Shown here: piece after piece, positions 34,336-43,192 of the stretch
Numbering within the stretch: the first letter of the stretch is position 1
Layout of the letters: the number at the start of each line of letters is the position of its first letter
Assembly (NCBI RefSeq): GCF_000300335.1
Contig: NZ_AMRM01000002.1
Span: 186,001-250,000, forward strand
Source of the DNA: Nitratireductor pacificus pht-3B
Lineage (GTDB): Bacteria; Pseudomonadota; Alphaproteobacteria; Rhizobiales; Rhizobiaceae
Reading direction: 5' to 3'
Length of the DNA: 64,000 nucleotides
Translations under genes and position numbers: made by a program
Notes under the pieces: generated by a model
What the model was told of the DNA's origin: nothing
The model's input: only the letters and a program-made list of their open reading frames with translations
Databases searched by the model: none

Positions 34336-34545
34336 CTAACGCCATCTGGCAAACGGCCGTGGCCGCCTGGTGTCCCTTCCGCGGAACTTCGGATGAATGC
34401 TCTTGCACTCCTGCAGCAGATCGAGATCCACGGGGCCGTGGCGCGTGATGACGACGTCGAGCTCCGTCGCCGAAAGGCCGGATTCTGCAAGTTCGTCGAG
34501 GAGCGCCAGGATCACCTGACGCTCGATCAGGGGTTTAGTGGGCAT
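34336..34545 (-). CDS. Small hypothetical protein
   Basis: A 69-residue minus-strand frame from the ATG at 34545 (MPTKPLIERQVILALLDELA), with GGAG eight bases upstream. The sequence through 'ESGLSATELDVVITRHGPVDLDLL' looks like a compact helical protein; the last 15 residues are arginine-rich and may be noise. No family is recognised, and nothing nearby is in an obvious operon with it. Confidence 0.4.
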   Translation of the reverse strand: MPTKPLIERQVILALLDELAESGLSATELDVVITRHGPVDLDLLQECKSIHPKFRGRDTRRPRPFARWR

Positions 34546-35126
34546 GGGTCGGCTCCACGGCAGGACGACCGTGCCAGGCTTGAGGCCGGGTTTGATGGGG
34601 CAAGTGGGTCCCAAGACCTCGTTGCGCTCTTGGGGAGGCAGACGAGGCTTTGGGAGAAGCCGGCCCGGGGGGCGGGAGGACCGGCTTGTTCTGGGGCCCC
34701 CGGTGCGGTGGATGGTCAGACCGCTGAGCCGCATGATTCACTTGGATCGATCGCTCCTGCCGGCTTTGCCGGCCAATGTGGGATGGATTGGCTGAGCATC
34801 ACGGCCCCGTTCGAAGTCGTCGTTCACTGTCTGAATGGAGAGTGCCGCCGGGGGGCGATTATGAGCAAATAGGCGCAGCGCATTTTTTGAATTCCTGTGC
34901 CGACGCCGTTCGCCGCAGCCGATGGCCGATTGACAGCCGGATGACGGCAGGAATAAACTTGCGTCTGGAAGAGGAAACAAATGTTCTATGCATGGCGAGG
35001 CGGTCGCAGTGGCCCTCGCGCCGTGCGCATGTGTGATTGTAACGGTTGAAACCTTCGCTGGCCGTCGATCGAGATGCGGCTGCGGGATGAAGAGGGGCTA
35101 GCGCCCGCTCCGAGGGGGGGAGAAAA
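34546..35126. other. Gene-poor stretch upstream of the PTS operon
   Basis: About 580 bp between the small minus-strand ORF and the PTS IIC gene. Short frames exist on both strands but none is convincing. No tRNA, terminator with T-run or repeat was recognised. The promoter of the PTS operon presumably lies in the last 200 bp, where the sequence becomes AT-richer. Confidence 0.45.
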
Positions 35127-36530
35127 ATGGATACGTTTCTGAGCGGCCTCAAGGCGGCCGTGGATACGCTTGGCGCAACTGTTCTGCTGCCGATCGTGAT
35201 TTTTATCATCGCGGTGGTGCTCGGCGCCCGGATGGGCAAGGCCTTCCGCGCCGCCGTCACCATCGGCGTCGCCTTCATCGGCATCAATCTGGTGCTCGGG
35301 CTGATGCTCGGCTCCATCGGCGACGTCGCCCAGGCGATCGTCACCAATACCGGCATCCAGCGCGACATCGTCGATGTCGGCTGGCCCTCTGCGGCGGCAA
35401 TCGCCTTCGGCTCATCGGTGGGCCTCTGGGTCATCCCGATCGGCATTGCCGTCAACATCGCGCTGCTGCTCACCCGGATGACGCGCACGCTCAACGTTGA
35501 TGTCTGGAACTTCTGGCACTTCGCCTTCATCGGGTCGCTTGCCGTCGCCGCGACGGGGAGCCTGGCCTACGGGCTTGTGATCGCCGCGCTGATGGCCGCG
35601 CTTTCCCTGCTGTTCGCCGACTGGTCGGCCAAGGCGGTGCAGAAATTCTACGGCATCCCCGGCGTCTCCGTGCCGCATCTCGCGTCGGCGCAGATCCTGC
35701 CCATCGCCATCGTGGTGAACTGGCTGATCGAGCGCATCCCGGGCATCAACAGGATCAACATCTCGACCGAGACCATCGAGAAGCGCTTCGGCGTCTTTGG
35801 CGAGCCGGTCGTGCTCGGCCTGATCATCGGCCTCGTGCTCGGCGTCATCGCCTACTACAATGCGGGTGACTTCGGGGTCGTGCTGTCGAAGGTGCTGCAG
35901 ACCGGCATGACGCTGGCGGCGGTCATGCTCCTGCTGCCGCGCATGGTGAAGATCCTGATGGAAGGGCTGCTGCCGGTTTCCGAGGCGGCGCAGGAATTCG
36001 TCCGCAAGCGGACGGGCGACCGCGAATTGCTGGTCGGCCTTGATTCGGCGATCCTCATCGGTCACCCCGCGGCGATCTCCTCGTCGCTGATCCTCGTGCC
36101 GATCGCCATCGTCCTGTCGATCATCCTGCCGGGCAACCGGGTCATCCTGTTCGCCGACCTCGCGGTCATTCCCTTCATCGTCGCGATGACGGCGCCGCTG
36201 ATGCGCGGCAACGTGTTCCGCATGGTGATCGTCGGCACGGTGACGCTGGCCGTCGGCTTCTATGTCGCCAACGCGCTGGCGCCGCTGTTCACCAGCGCGG
36301 CGGTCGATTCCGGCTTCCAGATGCCGGAGAACGCAGTCCAGATCACGTCGGTGGTCGACGGCTTCCTGTGGATTTCCTACGCGGTGATCGCCGCGATCCG
36401 CGGACTTGGCGTCGCCGGCCTGGCATTGCTGGCCGCCATCATCGCCGCCTGCTTCTGGCTCTACCGCCGCAACACGGCCGCCTGGGAGCGGGCGGCCGGC
36501 GCCGAGGATGAGGCGGAACAGCAGGGCTGA
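35127..36530 (+). CDS. PTS galactitol-type permease, enzyme IIC
   Basis: A 467-residue protein with about 11-12 hydrophobic segments, matching the EIIC-GatC family (galactitol, SgcC and related). The N terminus 'LKAAVDTLGATVLLPIVIFIIAVVLGARMGKAF', the loop 'DVGWPSAAAIAFGSSVGLW', and the conserved 'IGHPAAISSSLILVPIAI' region are characteristic. It transports and, with IIB, phosphorylates a sugar or polyol. GGGGGAG precedes the ATG. It is first of a IIC-IIA-IIB operon; no dehydrogenase, aldolase or regulator gene is attached. EI and HPr must be encoded elsewhere. The substrate is unknown; galactitol is only the family name. Confidence 0.9.
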   Translation: MDTFLSGLKAAVDTLGATVLLPIVIFIIAVVLGARMGKAFRAAVTIGVAFIGINLVLGLMLGSIGDVAQAIVTNTGIQRDIVDVGWPSAAAIAFGSSVGLWVIPIGIAVNIALLLTRMTRTLNVDVWNFWHFAFIGSLAVAATGSLAYGLVIAALMAALSLLFADWSAKAVQKFYGIPGVSVPHLASAQILPIAIVVNWLIERIPGINRINISTETIEKRFGVFGEPVVLGLIIGLVLGVIAYYNAGDFGVVLSKVLQTGMTLAAVMLLLPRMVKILMEGLLPVSEAAQEFVRKRTGDRELLVGLDSAILIGHPAAISSSLILVPIAIVLSIILPGNRVILFADLAVIPFIVAMTAPLMRGNVFRMVIVGTVTLAVGFYVANALAPLFTSAAVDSGFQMPENAVQITSVVDGFLWISYAVIAAIRGLGVAGLALLAAIIAACFWLYRRNTAAWERAAGAEDEAEQQG

Positions 36531-36542
36531 GAAAGGTCATTG

Positions 36543-37004
36543 ATGACACAGAGACTCTTCACGCAGATCGATCCCGGGGCGATTGTCCTCGGGGTCGAAG
36601 CCGGCGACCGCGAAACGGTCATCCGCCTCCTGGCGGACCGCCTGCTGAGCGGCGGCTATGTAAAGGACAGTTTCGCGGATGCCGTGATCGCGCGGGAAGC
36701 GGCGATGCCGACGGGCCTGCCGCTCGGCCGCGCCGTCAATGTGGCGGTGCCGCACACCGATCCCGAGCATGTGCTGAAGCCCGGTATCGCCCTGGCGACG
36801 CTTGCAACGCCGGTCGCATTCGCCAATATGGAGGACCCGGACGAGGCGGTCGAGGTCGGTCTGGTCTTCCTGATGGCGCTGAACGACAAGGATCGTCAGA
36901 TCGAGATGCTGCAGCAGATCATGGCAACGATCCAGGATGAGGCGGCCGTCATGGGCCTGATGCAGGCTGCGTCGCTGGACGACGTGGCGGCGATACTGAA
37001 ATAA
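36543..37004 (+). CDS. PTS fructose/galactitol-type enzyme IIA
   Basis: A 153-residue protein of the PTS_EIIA_2 fold. The phosphorylated histidine is H71 in NVAVPHTDPEHV, within the usual 'GLPLG...VAVPHT' context. It accepts phosphate from HPr and passes it to the IIB cysteine. AAAGG is seven bases before the ATG at 36543; the gene starts 12 bp after the IIC stop and ends 24 bp before the IIB gene, so it is one operon. Length and motif agree with GatA/SgcA. Confidence 0.9.
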   Translation: MTQRLFTQIDPGAIVLGVEAGDRETVIRLLADRLLSGGYVKDSFADAVIAREAAMPTGLPLGRAVNVAVPHTDPEHVLKPGIALATLATPVAFANMEDPDEAVEVGLVFLMALNDKDRQIEMLQQIMATIQDEAAVMGLMQAASLDDVAAILK

Positions 37005-37028
37005 TGGCGTGCTGAGCGGGAGAAACGC

Positions 37029-37316
37029 ATGAGCATCAAGAAACGCGTCCTGTTTGCCTGCGGAACCGGCATCGCCACGTCGACCGTGGTGTCGCATGCC
37101 GTGGTCGAGGCCATGAAGGAGCGCGGCATCGACATCGATCCGCGCCAGTGCAAGGCGACGGAGGTTCGCAGCGAACTGGGCGGCATGGATCTCATCGTCT
37201 CGACGACTCAATTGCCGTCGGAGCTGCCCGTGCCGTCGATTGTCACGCTGGCGTTCCTCACCGGCATGGGCAAGGCCGAGGCGCTCGACAAGATCGAGGC
37301 TGCGCTGCGCGCCTGA
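37029..37316 (+). CDS. PTS galactitol-type enzyme IIB
   Basis: A 95-residue protein with the phosphocysteine loop LFACGTGIATSTVV (C11), the GatB/SgcB signature, followed by an alternating alpha-beta fold (VEAMKERGIDI, DLIVSTTQLP). It transfers phosphate from IIA to the substrate bound by IIC. It is the last gene of the IIC-IIA-IIB operon, 8 bp from the 3' end of a convergent VOC gene; no clear terminator fits in between. Confidence 0.92.
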   Translation: MSIKKRVLFACGTGIATSTVVSHAVVEAMKERGIDIDPRQCKATEVRSELGGMDLIVSTTQLPSELPVPSIVTLAFLTGMGKAEALDKIEAALRA

Positions 37317-37324
37317 GCCGCTGC

Positions 37325-37729
37325 TCAGGCCGTTTCGTTGAAGCGGAAGAACTCCACCGAATAGCCGCCCGGGTCGCGCATCAGAAAGGCGTTGACCAGT
37401 TCGTTGGTCGTGCGGTCCGGGTTCAGGGGCTTGATGAACTCCGCGCCGCCAGCCTTCGCCCGCGCATACCACGCCTCCAGTTCGCTTGTCTCGATGCTCA
37501 GCATCACGCCTCCGGCGTGCCCCGCCTTGTGATGGCCCCGGGCCTCGTCGATCAGGCCGACCTGCGCATGATCGGCGAGGCGAAAGAACTTGACCCATCC
37601 CTTGTCGAAGGTTTTCTCGAACCCGAGCACGGTGCCGTAGAACCGCTCGGCGGCATCCATGTCCGCATAGTAGAAGAAGGTGATCTGTCCCTCGGTGGAC
37701 GGAATCGCGGTTCTCGTTGCGTCGCTCAA
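37325..37729 (-). CDS. VOC-family (glyoxalase/dioxygenase fold) protein
   Basis: A 134-residue protein: 'ITFFYYADMDAAERFYGTVLGFEKTF' is the classic VOC start, and 'LMRDPGGYSVEFFRF' contains the C-terminal strand with a glutamate that is a common metal ligand. Members include glyoxalase I, fosfomycin resistance and dioxygenase-like proteins; the substrate is not assignable. The gene is monocistronic, convergent with the PTS operon and followed upstream by a 160-bp gap with nothing recognisable. Confidence 0.85.
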   Translation of the reverse strand: MSDATRTAIPSTEGQITFFYYADMDAAERFYGTVLGFEKTFDKGWVKFFRLADHAQVGLIDEARGHHKAGHAGGVMLSIETSELEAWYARAKAGGAEFIKPLNPDRTTNELVNAFLMRDPGGYSVEFFRFNETA

Positions 37730-37888
37730 GAATGCCTCCCTGCAGTGCCCGTGCGTCGATGAGTGTCTGCTGCGCTTATGCGCCAGATGCTATCATTTGA
37801 TCAAGAAGAGCTTGCGCCATGCCGGGCAAATCCCTTCGGGCACGGGTGTATGTCGTCGGCTGAGGGAGGCGCCGCCTTGCTCACGCGC

Positions 37889-38401
37889 TCAGCCTGCCGG
37901 AGACGGCATGAGCCACGCGACGAGCAGTGCGGCGAGATAGAGGCCGATGCCGAAGGAGGCGTGGGCGACGAGGCTGCGCCGCCGCGCGACATTCGGTTGC
38001 GGCGTCTTCGAGGCGAAGATCCCGGCGCCAAGCGCCGGCTGCAGGATCAGGAACGGCGCGGCCACCGTCACAAGGCCGGTGGCGAGCGCGGGCAGGAGGG
38101 TCGGGTTGCGCGCCCAGCCGAGCCCGGTGAGGGCGATGAGCGCCGCCGCGAAGACGATGCCGATCGCATAATGAGCGCCCCAACCCAAGGCAGCCTCGCC
38201 CCGGACAGGTGCGGTGGCGCCGATCGGATTGTGGGTGAGGCGTCCCTTTGGCAGATGCCCGATCCAGCGGCCGACCATAGCGTAGTTCAGGGGGACGATG
38301 CCGAACAGGCGCTGCTGAAGCGCCGCCCAGATGTCCATGACCAGCGTGGCGCCGGCGCCGATCAGCGCAGCCCGCACGACAAACTCCATTCCTTCATTCA
38401 T
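37889..38401 (-). CDS. DUF2938 family membrane protein
   Basis: A 170-residue protein with about four spans (FVVRAALIGAGATLVMDIWAAL; AHYAIGIVFAAALIALTGLG; TLLPALATGLVTVAAPFLIL; ASFGIGLYLAALLVAWL). 'RWIGHLPKGRLTHNPI' and 'EAALGWGAHYAIGI' are DUF2938 features. The function is unknown. The start is taken as MNEGMEFVVRAA at 38401; an earlier in-frame ATG (38449) overlaps the operator. It is divergent from the ArsR-rhodanese gene, with the shared 85 bp carrying a palindrome, so the pair is probably co-regulated. Confidence 0.75.
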   Translation of the reverse strand: MNEGMEFVVRAALIGAGATLVMDIWAALQQRLFGIVPLNYAMVGRWIGHLPKGRLTHNPIGATAPVRGEAALGWGAHYAIGIVFAAALIALTGLGWARNPTLLPALATGLVTVAAPFLILQPALGAGIFASKTPQPNVARRRSLVAHASFGIGLYLAALLVAWLMPSPAG

Positions 38402-38439
38402 CCGCCGGCAGTCCTTCAGGTTCGGGTCAAAGAATTTAA

Positions 38440-38472
38440 CATTCAACATATTGATTGATTAATGTTGGAATG
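38440..38472. promoter_or_regulatory. Palindromic operator between DUF2938 and arsR-type genes
   Basis: The arms CATTCAACAT (38440-38449) and ATGTTGGAATG (38462-38472) are inverted with one extra base; the AT-rich centre contains ATTGATTGATTAAT. The site is 15 bp before the ArsR-rhodanese start. ArsR-family autoregulation through such AT-rich palindromes is usual. Confidence 0.55.
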
Positions 38473-38486
38473 CTAGCCTTCTGTCA

Positions 38487-39146
38487 ATGACCGAGATCGA
38501 CCCACAGGCGCAGATATTCACCGAGTTTGCCGAACTGGCGCGGACGCTGGGCAACCCGCACCGGCTGGCGCTCCTTGAGCATGTGGCCCAGGGCGAGCGG
38601 GCGGTGGAGCGGCTTGCCGCCCTTTCCGGCCTGTCGCTGGCCAACGCATCGCAGCATTTGCAGCAGTTGCGCCGTGCCGGCTTCGTGGAAGCCCGCCGCG
38701 ACGGGAAACGGGTGCTCTACCGGCTTGGCGACGGTCCGATCGAGGAACTGCTCGGGGCGTTGCGAAACTACGCCGAACACAACAGGGCCGAGATCCGCGC
38801 CCTCGTTGCCGGCGCGTTCAGCAGGGAGGGGCGGGTCGAAACCATCTCCCGCCAGGAACTGATCGCCCGGCTTGCGGAGGGCGCGGTAACGCTTCTCGAT
38901 GTCCGCACCGAGGACGAGTTCGCGCTCGGCCACCTTCCCGGAGCGGTCAACATTCCCGCCGAGGAATTGCAGCGCCGGCTGAAGGAACTGCCGGACGATC
39001 AGGAGATCATCGCCTATTGCCGCGGACCCTATTGCCTGCTGTCCGTCGACGCGACGGCCGCGCTCATCGAGCGGGGCTATCGCGTACGGCGCCTCGAGGA
39101 AGGGTTCCCTGACTGGAAGGCCGCCGGCCTGCCGGTGGAGACCTGA
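38487..39146 (+). CDS. ArsR-family regulator fused to a rhodanese domain
   Basis: A 219-residue protein. Residues about 10-100 are an ArsR winged HTH (ARTLGNPHRLALLEHVAQG, LSLANASQHLQQLRRAG). Residues about 118-215 form a rhodanese domain with DVRTEDEFALGHLPGAVNIP and the active-site loop YCRGPYCLLS (C178). The fusion suggests gene control by a sulfane-sulfur or thiol signal carried on the rhodanese cysteine. The second cysteine, in PYC, could form a disulfide. The divergent DUF2938 membrane gene is the likely target. It lies alone, and the next plus-strand gene is 1.1 kb away. Confidence 0.9.
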   Translation: MTEIDPQAQIFTEFAELARTLGNPHRLALLEHVAQGERAVERLAALSGLSLANASQHLQQLRRAGFVEARRDGKRVLYRLGDGPIEELLGALRNYAEHNRAEIRALVAGAFSREGRVETISRQELIARLAEGAVTLLDVRTEDEFALGHLPGAVNIPAEELQRRLKELPDDQEIIAYCRGPYCLLSVDATAALIERGYRVRRLEEGFPDWKAAGLPVET

Positions 39147-39218
39147 TTCGCCAGCCGTGTTGCGCCGTTCAGGCTCCGCGTCCGTAGCTGGGGAAAATGC
39201 GTAGGGCGGCTTCCACCA

Positions 39219-40136
39219 TCATGGCGACCCGGGCAGGTGCCGATGGGCAGCCGAAGCGATGATCTCATCCAGCACCTGGCAGAATTTCGCCGTCGCGCGC
39301 GAAAACGGCCGGTTCCTGGGGGTCATCGTCACATAGTCGATCTCGACGCGTGGAATGATCGGCCGATGCGTGACATCGGGCATCGGAATCGCACCGACCG
39401 TCAGCTCATCAAGGATGGAAATCCCCATGTCCTGGCTCACCAGCGCGCAGGCGACAGACGCGTTCTGCGTTTCGGCGACGATGTTGGGCTGGACCGCGTG
39501 CTGCTCGAACAGGAGGTCGATCCGCTGGCGGGTCACGGAGGGTTTGCCGAGCGAGATGAACGGGTAACCGTCGAAATCGGCGGGCCGGATCGACTTGCGC
39601 GCGGCGAGCGGGTGATCGCGGCGCATGATGCAGACGCCCTGGACGCGCATCAGCGGGCGGATGGTGAGCTGATCGCTGCGCAGGTTGGCGGCGGTCACGC
39701 CGAGGTCGATCTCGCCTTCCTCGATGAGGTTGATGATGGACTGCGGCGTGCGGACCTCGAGCGTTGCGCCGATGCCGGGAAACCGCTCGAGGAATAATTT
39801 CAGGGCGACCGGCAAGACCGACATGGCGATGCTCGGCGCAGCGGAGATCCTGAGCGATCCCGCCCGGTTGTCGCGCACCCGATGGGCAAGGTCGGCGATC
39901 TGGTCGAGGCAGAGATAGTTCTGGTGGATCGCCCGGTAGAGCTCATGAGCCTCCGGTGTCGGACGCAGGCGATTGACCTCGCGATGGAACAGCTTGAAGC
40001 CGACTTCCCGTTCAAACTCGGAAAGGGTGCGGCTGGTCGTCGGCTGGGAGGTGTGCAGGGAGACGGCTGCCTGGCTCACCGAGCCGCAGGACATGACGGC
40101 GTGGAATGTTTCCAGATGGCGAAGACGGAACGACAT
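39219..40136 (-). CDS. LysR-family transcriptional regulator
   Basis: A 305-residue regulator starting MSFRLRHLETFHAVMSCG, with HTH residues SVSQAAVSLHTSQPTTSRTLSEFE and an effector domain (SLRISAAPSIAMSVLPVALKLFL onward). AAAGGA five bases upstream fixes the ATG; the open frame extends further but into the intergenic region. It is divergent from the TAXI-TRAP operon, with a 110-bp AT-rich gap, so it very probably controls that operon. The effector is presumably the transported solute or a derivative. Confidence 0.9.
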   Translation of the reverse strand: MSFRLRHLETFHAVMSCGSVSQAAVSLHTSQPTTSRTLSEFEREVGFKLFHREVNRLRPTPEAHELYRAIHQNYLCLDQIADLAHRVRDNRAGSLRISAAPSIAMSVLPVALKLFLERFPGIGATLEVRTPQSIINLIEEGEIDLGVTAANLRSDQLTIRPLMRVQGVCIMRRDHPLAARKSIRPADFDGYPFISLGKPSVTRQRIDLLFEQHAVQPNIVAETQNASVACALVSQDMGISILDELTVGAIPMPDVTHRPIIPRVEIDYVTMTPRNRPFSRATAKFCQVLDEIIASAAHRHLPGSP

Positions 40137-40246
40137 GTGGTTCCTTTCAGGGTATATCAGAATTTCATAATAAGTACGAGAAACGAATATTTTACAATAT
40201 GCCCCGGCATTCCCATAGTTGTCGCTGAAAACGAAAGGGGAAACCG

Positions 40247-41188
40247 ATGAAAACCAGTATCGTCCTGTCAATGCTCGCTTCGCTTGCAGCCGCGTCGGGT
40301 CTGCCGGCTGTCGCCAATGCGGAGCCTCTGTCCTTCGTCACCGGTGGGCAGGGCGGCTCCTGGTACGGGATTGGCGCCGGTATGGCGGATGTCTTCGAGA
40401 AGGCCGGCGTCGATGTCTCGGTGGAGATCGGTGGCGGCATGTCGAACATCATCGCCGTCGGCCGCGGCGACAGCGAGATCGGCATGACCAATGGTTTTGC
40501 CGTGCCTATGGCGGCAAAGGGCGAGGCTCCCTTCGCCGAGCCTGTGGGAGGCGTCAAGGCGCTTGGCGTGTTCATGCTGAGCATCATCCAGGTGCCGGTG
40601 CTCGCAGACAGCGACGTTCGCGGATACGAGGACTTGAAGGGCAAGAAATTCTGTCTTCTGCCGCTCAGCGCCTCGTCGACAATCGCCTTCCAGAAGGTCT
40701 TCGCGGCCTTCGGCATGACCGAGGACGACGTCGATTTCTCACGCGGCAATCTCGGTTACTGCGTTTCCCAGATGAAGGACCGCAAGGTCATCGGCACCTC
40801 GGCGGCCACCGCCATGCCGGTAGGCTCGTTCAGCGAGCTGGCGGCCAGCGTTCCGGTGCGCTTCCTTGATGTGGATGATGCTGCGCTGAAACGCATCCAG
40901 GATGAGAACCCGGCATTCGTTCGCGTCTCGATGCCCGCCGATGTCTATCGCGGTGTTGGCGAAACGGTCGCGACCGTGGGCACGCAGGCCCTGCTGATCG
41001 CCAACGAGAACCTGCCCGAGGAAACGGCTTACACGCTGGTGAAGGCAATGGCCGAAAACCTCGAAGAGACCCGTGGCGTCCACAGCGGCATGGAAGACCT
41101 GTCGGTCGAGGGCATGGCGGCCGTGGCCGGCATGGAGCTCCATCCCGGAGCACTGCGCTATTATCGCGAGGTTGGCGCGGTGAAATAG
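40247..41188 (+). CDS. TAXI-family TRAP transporter solute-binding protein
   Basis: A 313-residue secreted protein with a signal peptide (cleavage near ANA-EPLSF). The mature start LSFVTGGQGGSWYGIGAGMADVF and 'IIAVGRGDSEIGMTNGFAV' are the TAXI (TRAP-associated extracytoplasmic immunogenic) signature. 'FCLLPLSASSTIAFQKV' and 'CVSQMKDRKVIG' are present too. It delivers an organic solute to the fused TRAP permease that follows 102 bp downstream. It is the first gene of the operon opposite the LysR gene. Confidence 0.9.
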   Translation: MKTSIVLSMLASLAAASGLPAVANAEPLSFVTGGQGGSWYGIGAGMADVFEKAGVDVSVEIGGGMSNIIAVGRGDSEIGMTNGFAVPMAAKGEAPFAEPVGGVKALGVFMLSIIQVPVLADSDVRGYEDLKGKKFCLLPLSASSTIAFQKVFAAFGMTEDDVDFSRGNLGYCVSQMKDRKVIGTSAATAMPVGSFSELAASVPVRFLDVDDAALKRIQDENPAFVRVSMPADVYRGVGETVATVGTQALLIANENLPEETAYTLVKAMAENLEETRGVHSGMEDLSVEGMAAVAGMELHPGALRYYREVGAVK

Positions 41189-41290
41189 CAGCAGCGGCTC
41201 AGACGACCCCTGCGAGGCGGGAAGGCAGCGGCGGCGCCATGGCCTTCCCGGAACCTCCTCACATCCATCGGCTCATCCCCGGATACTCCA

Positions 41291-43192
41291 ATGACAGACA
41301 TCATACGTGACCTGCGCGATGCGGGCTGGCGCGCCATCCTGGTGGTCTTTGCCCTGGCGATGTCGGCTTACCAGCTTGTGTTCGCCTGGCTCAGCTACCC
41401 GATCGGCGAGATCCATCGCCCGCTTCATCTCATGTTCGCCCTTTGCGTTCTCTTCTGCATCAGGCGCGGCGATCCGGCGACGCCGCGCGGACGGCTTGCG
41501 CAGAGCGTTTGGGATAGTGCGCTGGTCGCTGCCACGATGGCGGGCTGCGGCTATCTGATCCTCAACGCTTACAGCATCCAGGAGCGCATCCCCTACGTCA
41601 CCGACATGACCTCGGCGGAGACATTCTTCGCGCTGTTGACGCTGTTCGTCGTGTTCGAGGCTGCACGGCGTGTCGTCGGCTGGGGGCTGGTGATCGTCGG
41701 CCTCGCCTTCGTCCTGTACGCTCTTTACGGCCACTTGCTGCCGGAGCCTCTCTACCACCGCCCCTATTCGCTCAGCCGGATCATGGAGAGCGTGTATCTG
41801 ACCAAGGAAGGCCTGTGGAACACGCCGCTCGGCGTCTCAGCGAACTACATCTTCATCTTCGTGCTTCTGGGCGCGTTGCTCCTGGCGACGGGCGCAGGCG
41901 CTTTCTTCACCGACATAGCCCAGCAGTTGACCGGGCGCATGGTCGGCGGCACCGCCAAGACGGCCGTGCTGTCGAGCAGCTTCATGGGCATGCTGCAGGG
42001 GAGTTCCGTCTCCAATGTCGTGACGACTGGCAGCTTCACGATCCCGGCCATGCGGCGCAGCGGCTACAGCCCAACCTTCGCGGCCGGCGTCGAGGCCGTT
42101 GCCTCCTCCGGCGGCCAGCTCACGCCGCCGATCCTCGGTTCAGCCGCCTTCCTGATGGTCGAGTTTATCGGCGTGCCCTATCTCGACGTCATCAAGGCCA
42201 GCATCATCCCCGCTGCTCTCTATTACCTCGCCGTGTTCATCATGGTCGATCTTGAGGCCCGGCGGCTGGCGTTGCAGGGCGTTACGACGACCGAAGGCAG
42301 GGTGTTCGAGCTGCTGCGCACGCAGGGCTACCTGATCCTGCCGCCGATCATCATGATGTGGTTCCTGTTCGATGGCTACACGCCGACGATGGCCGGCTTC
42401 TGGTCGGTGATATCGCTGATGGTGCTCACCTTCGTGCTCGATGCGGACAACCGGCGCAATTTCCTGCGCATCCTGTATCAGGCCGGCGTCGAGGCGCCCA
42501 AGCTGATCGGGCCGGTCGCTGTCGCCTGCGCCATTGGCGGCATCATCGCGGGCGTGACGCTGACCACGGGGCTCGGGCTGAAGATCAGCAAGATCATCCT
42601 CATGGTGTCGGGGGGCTCGCTGCCCATCGCCCTCAGCATGACGCTGCTCATCTCGATCATCCTCGGCATGGGGATGCCGACTTCGGGAGCCTATATCGTG
42701 CTTGCGGCACTTCTGGCGCCCGGCCTAATCGAGCTCGGCGTCGATCAACTGGCAGCGCATCTGTTCATCATCTTCGCCGCAGCCAGCGCCTCGATCACGC
42801 CGCCGGTCGCGATTGCCTCCTATGCCGCCGCTGCGGTGGCCAACTCCAATCCGTGGAACACCAGCCTCGTCGCGCTCAAGCTCGGCGTGTCCGTCTTCAT
42901 CATCCCCTTCATGTTCGTCTACAGCGCACCGCTTCTGTGGAACGGCTCGCTGCTCGAGATCGCCTGGGCAACCGTGCCGGCGGCGGCCGGCATCGCCTGC
43001 CTGTCGATCGCGGTGATCGGGCATCTGCGCGGGCGGTTGAGGCCTTTCGAGCGGCTCGTTCTGCTCGTCGCCGCGCTGCTGTTCATCGTGCCGGAGTGGA
43101 AGACCACCTTGCTTGCCCTGCTGCTTGCAGGGCTGCCCGTCGCCACCTCGCTTGCCCGCGTCCGGAAAGCTTCAGGAGAGAATGCAGCATGA
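41291..43192 (+). CDS. TRAP transporter permease, fused small and large subunits
   Basis: A 633-residue membrane protein. The first 180 residues hold about four spans (small DctQ-like part, LQAGWRAILVVFALAMSAY-type start). The rest is the 12-span DctM-like part with 'TAKTAVLSSSFMGMLQGSSVSNVVTTGSF', 'EAVASSGGQLTPPILGSAAF' and 'ILGMGMPTSGAYIVLAALLAP', all typical of TAXI-type fused TRAP permeases. It is a secondary, ion-driven importer. Its stop overlaps the next start (ATGA at 43189-43192), so the deacetylase-like gene is translationally coupled to it. Confidence 0.92.
   Translation: MTDIIRDLRDAGWRAILVVFALAMSAYQLVFAWLSYPIGEIHRPLHLMFALCVLFCIRRGDPATPRGRLAQSVWDSALVAATMAGCGYLILNAYSIQERIPYVTDMTSAETFFALLTLFVVFEAARRVVGWGLVIVGLAFVLYALYGHLLPEPLYHRPYSLSRIMESVYLTKEGLWNTPLGVSANYIFIFVLLGALLLATGAGAFFTDIAQQLTGRMVGGTAKTAVLSSSFMGMLQGSSVSNVVTTGSFTIPAMRRSGYSPTFAAGVEAVASSGGQLTPPILGSAAFLMVEFIGVPYLDVIKASIIPAALYYLAVFIMVDLEARRLALQGVTTTEGRVFELLRTQGYLILPPIIMMWFLFDGYTPTMAGFWSVISLMVLTFVLDADNRRNFLRILYQAGVEAPKLIGPVAVACAIGGIIAGVTLTTGLGLKISKIILMVSGGSLPIALSMTLLISIILGMGMPTSGAYIVLAALLAPGLIELGVDQLAAHLFIIFAAASASITPPVAIASYAAAAVANSNPWNTSLVALKLGVSVFIIPFMFVYSAPLLWNGSLLEIAWATVPAAAGIACLSIAVIGHLRGRLRPFERLVLLVAALLFIVPEWKTTLLALLLAGLPVATSLARVRKASGENAA

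Noticed and set aside
34024-34872. Plus-strand frame of 282 codons after the membrane protein gene
   Set aside because: It begins inside the preceding gene in another frame and has patchy composition; no domain or start signal.
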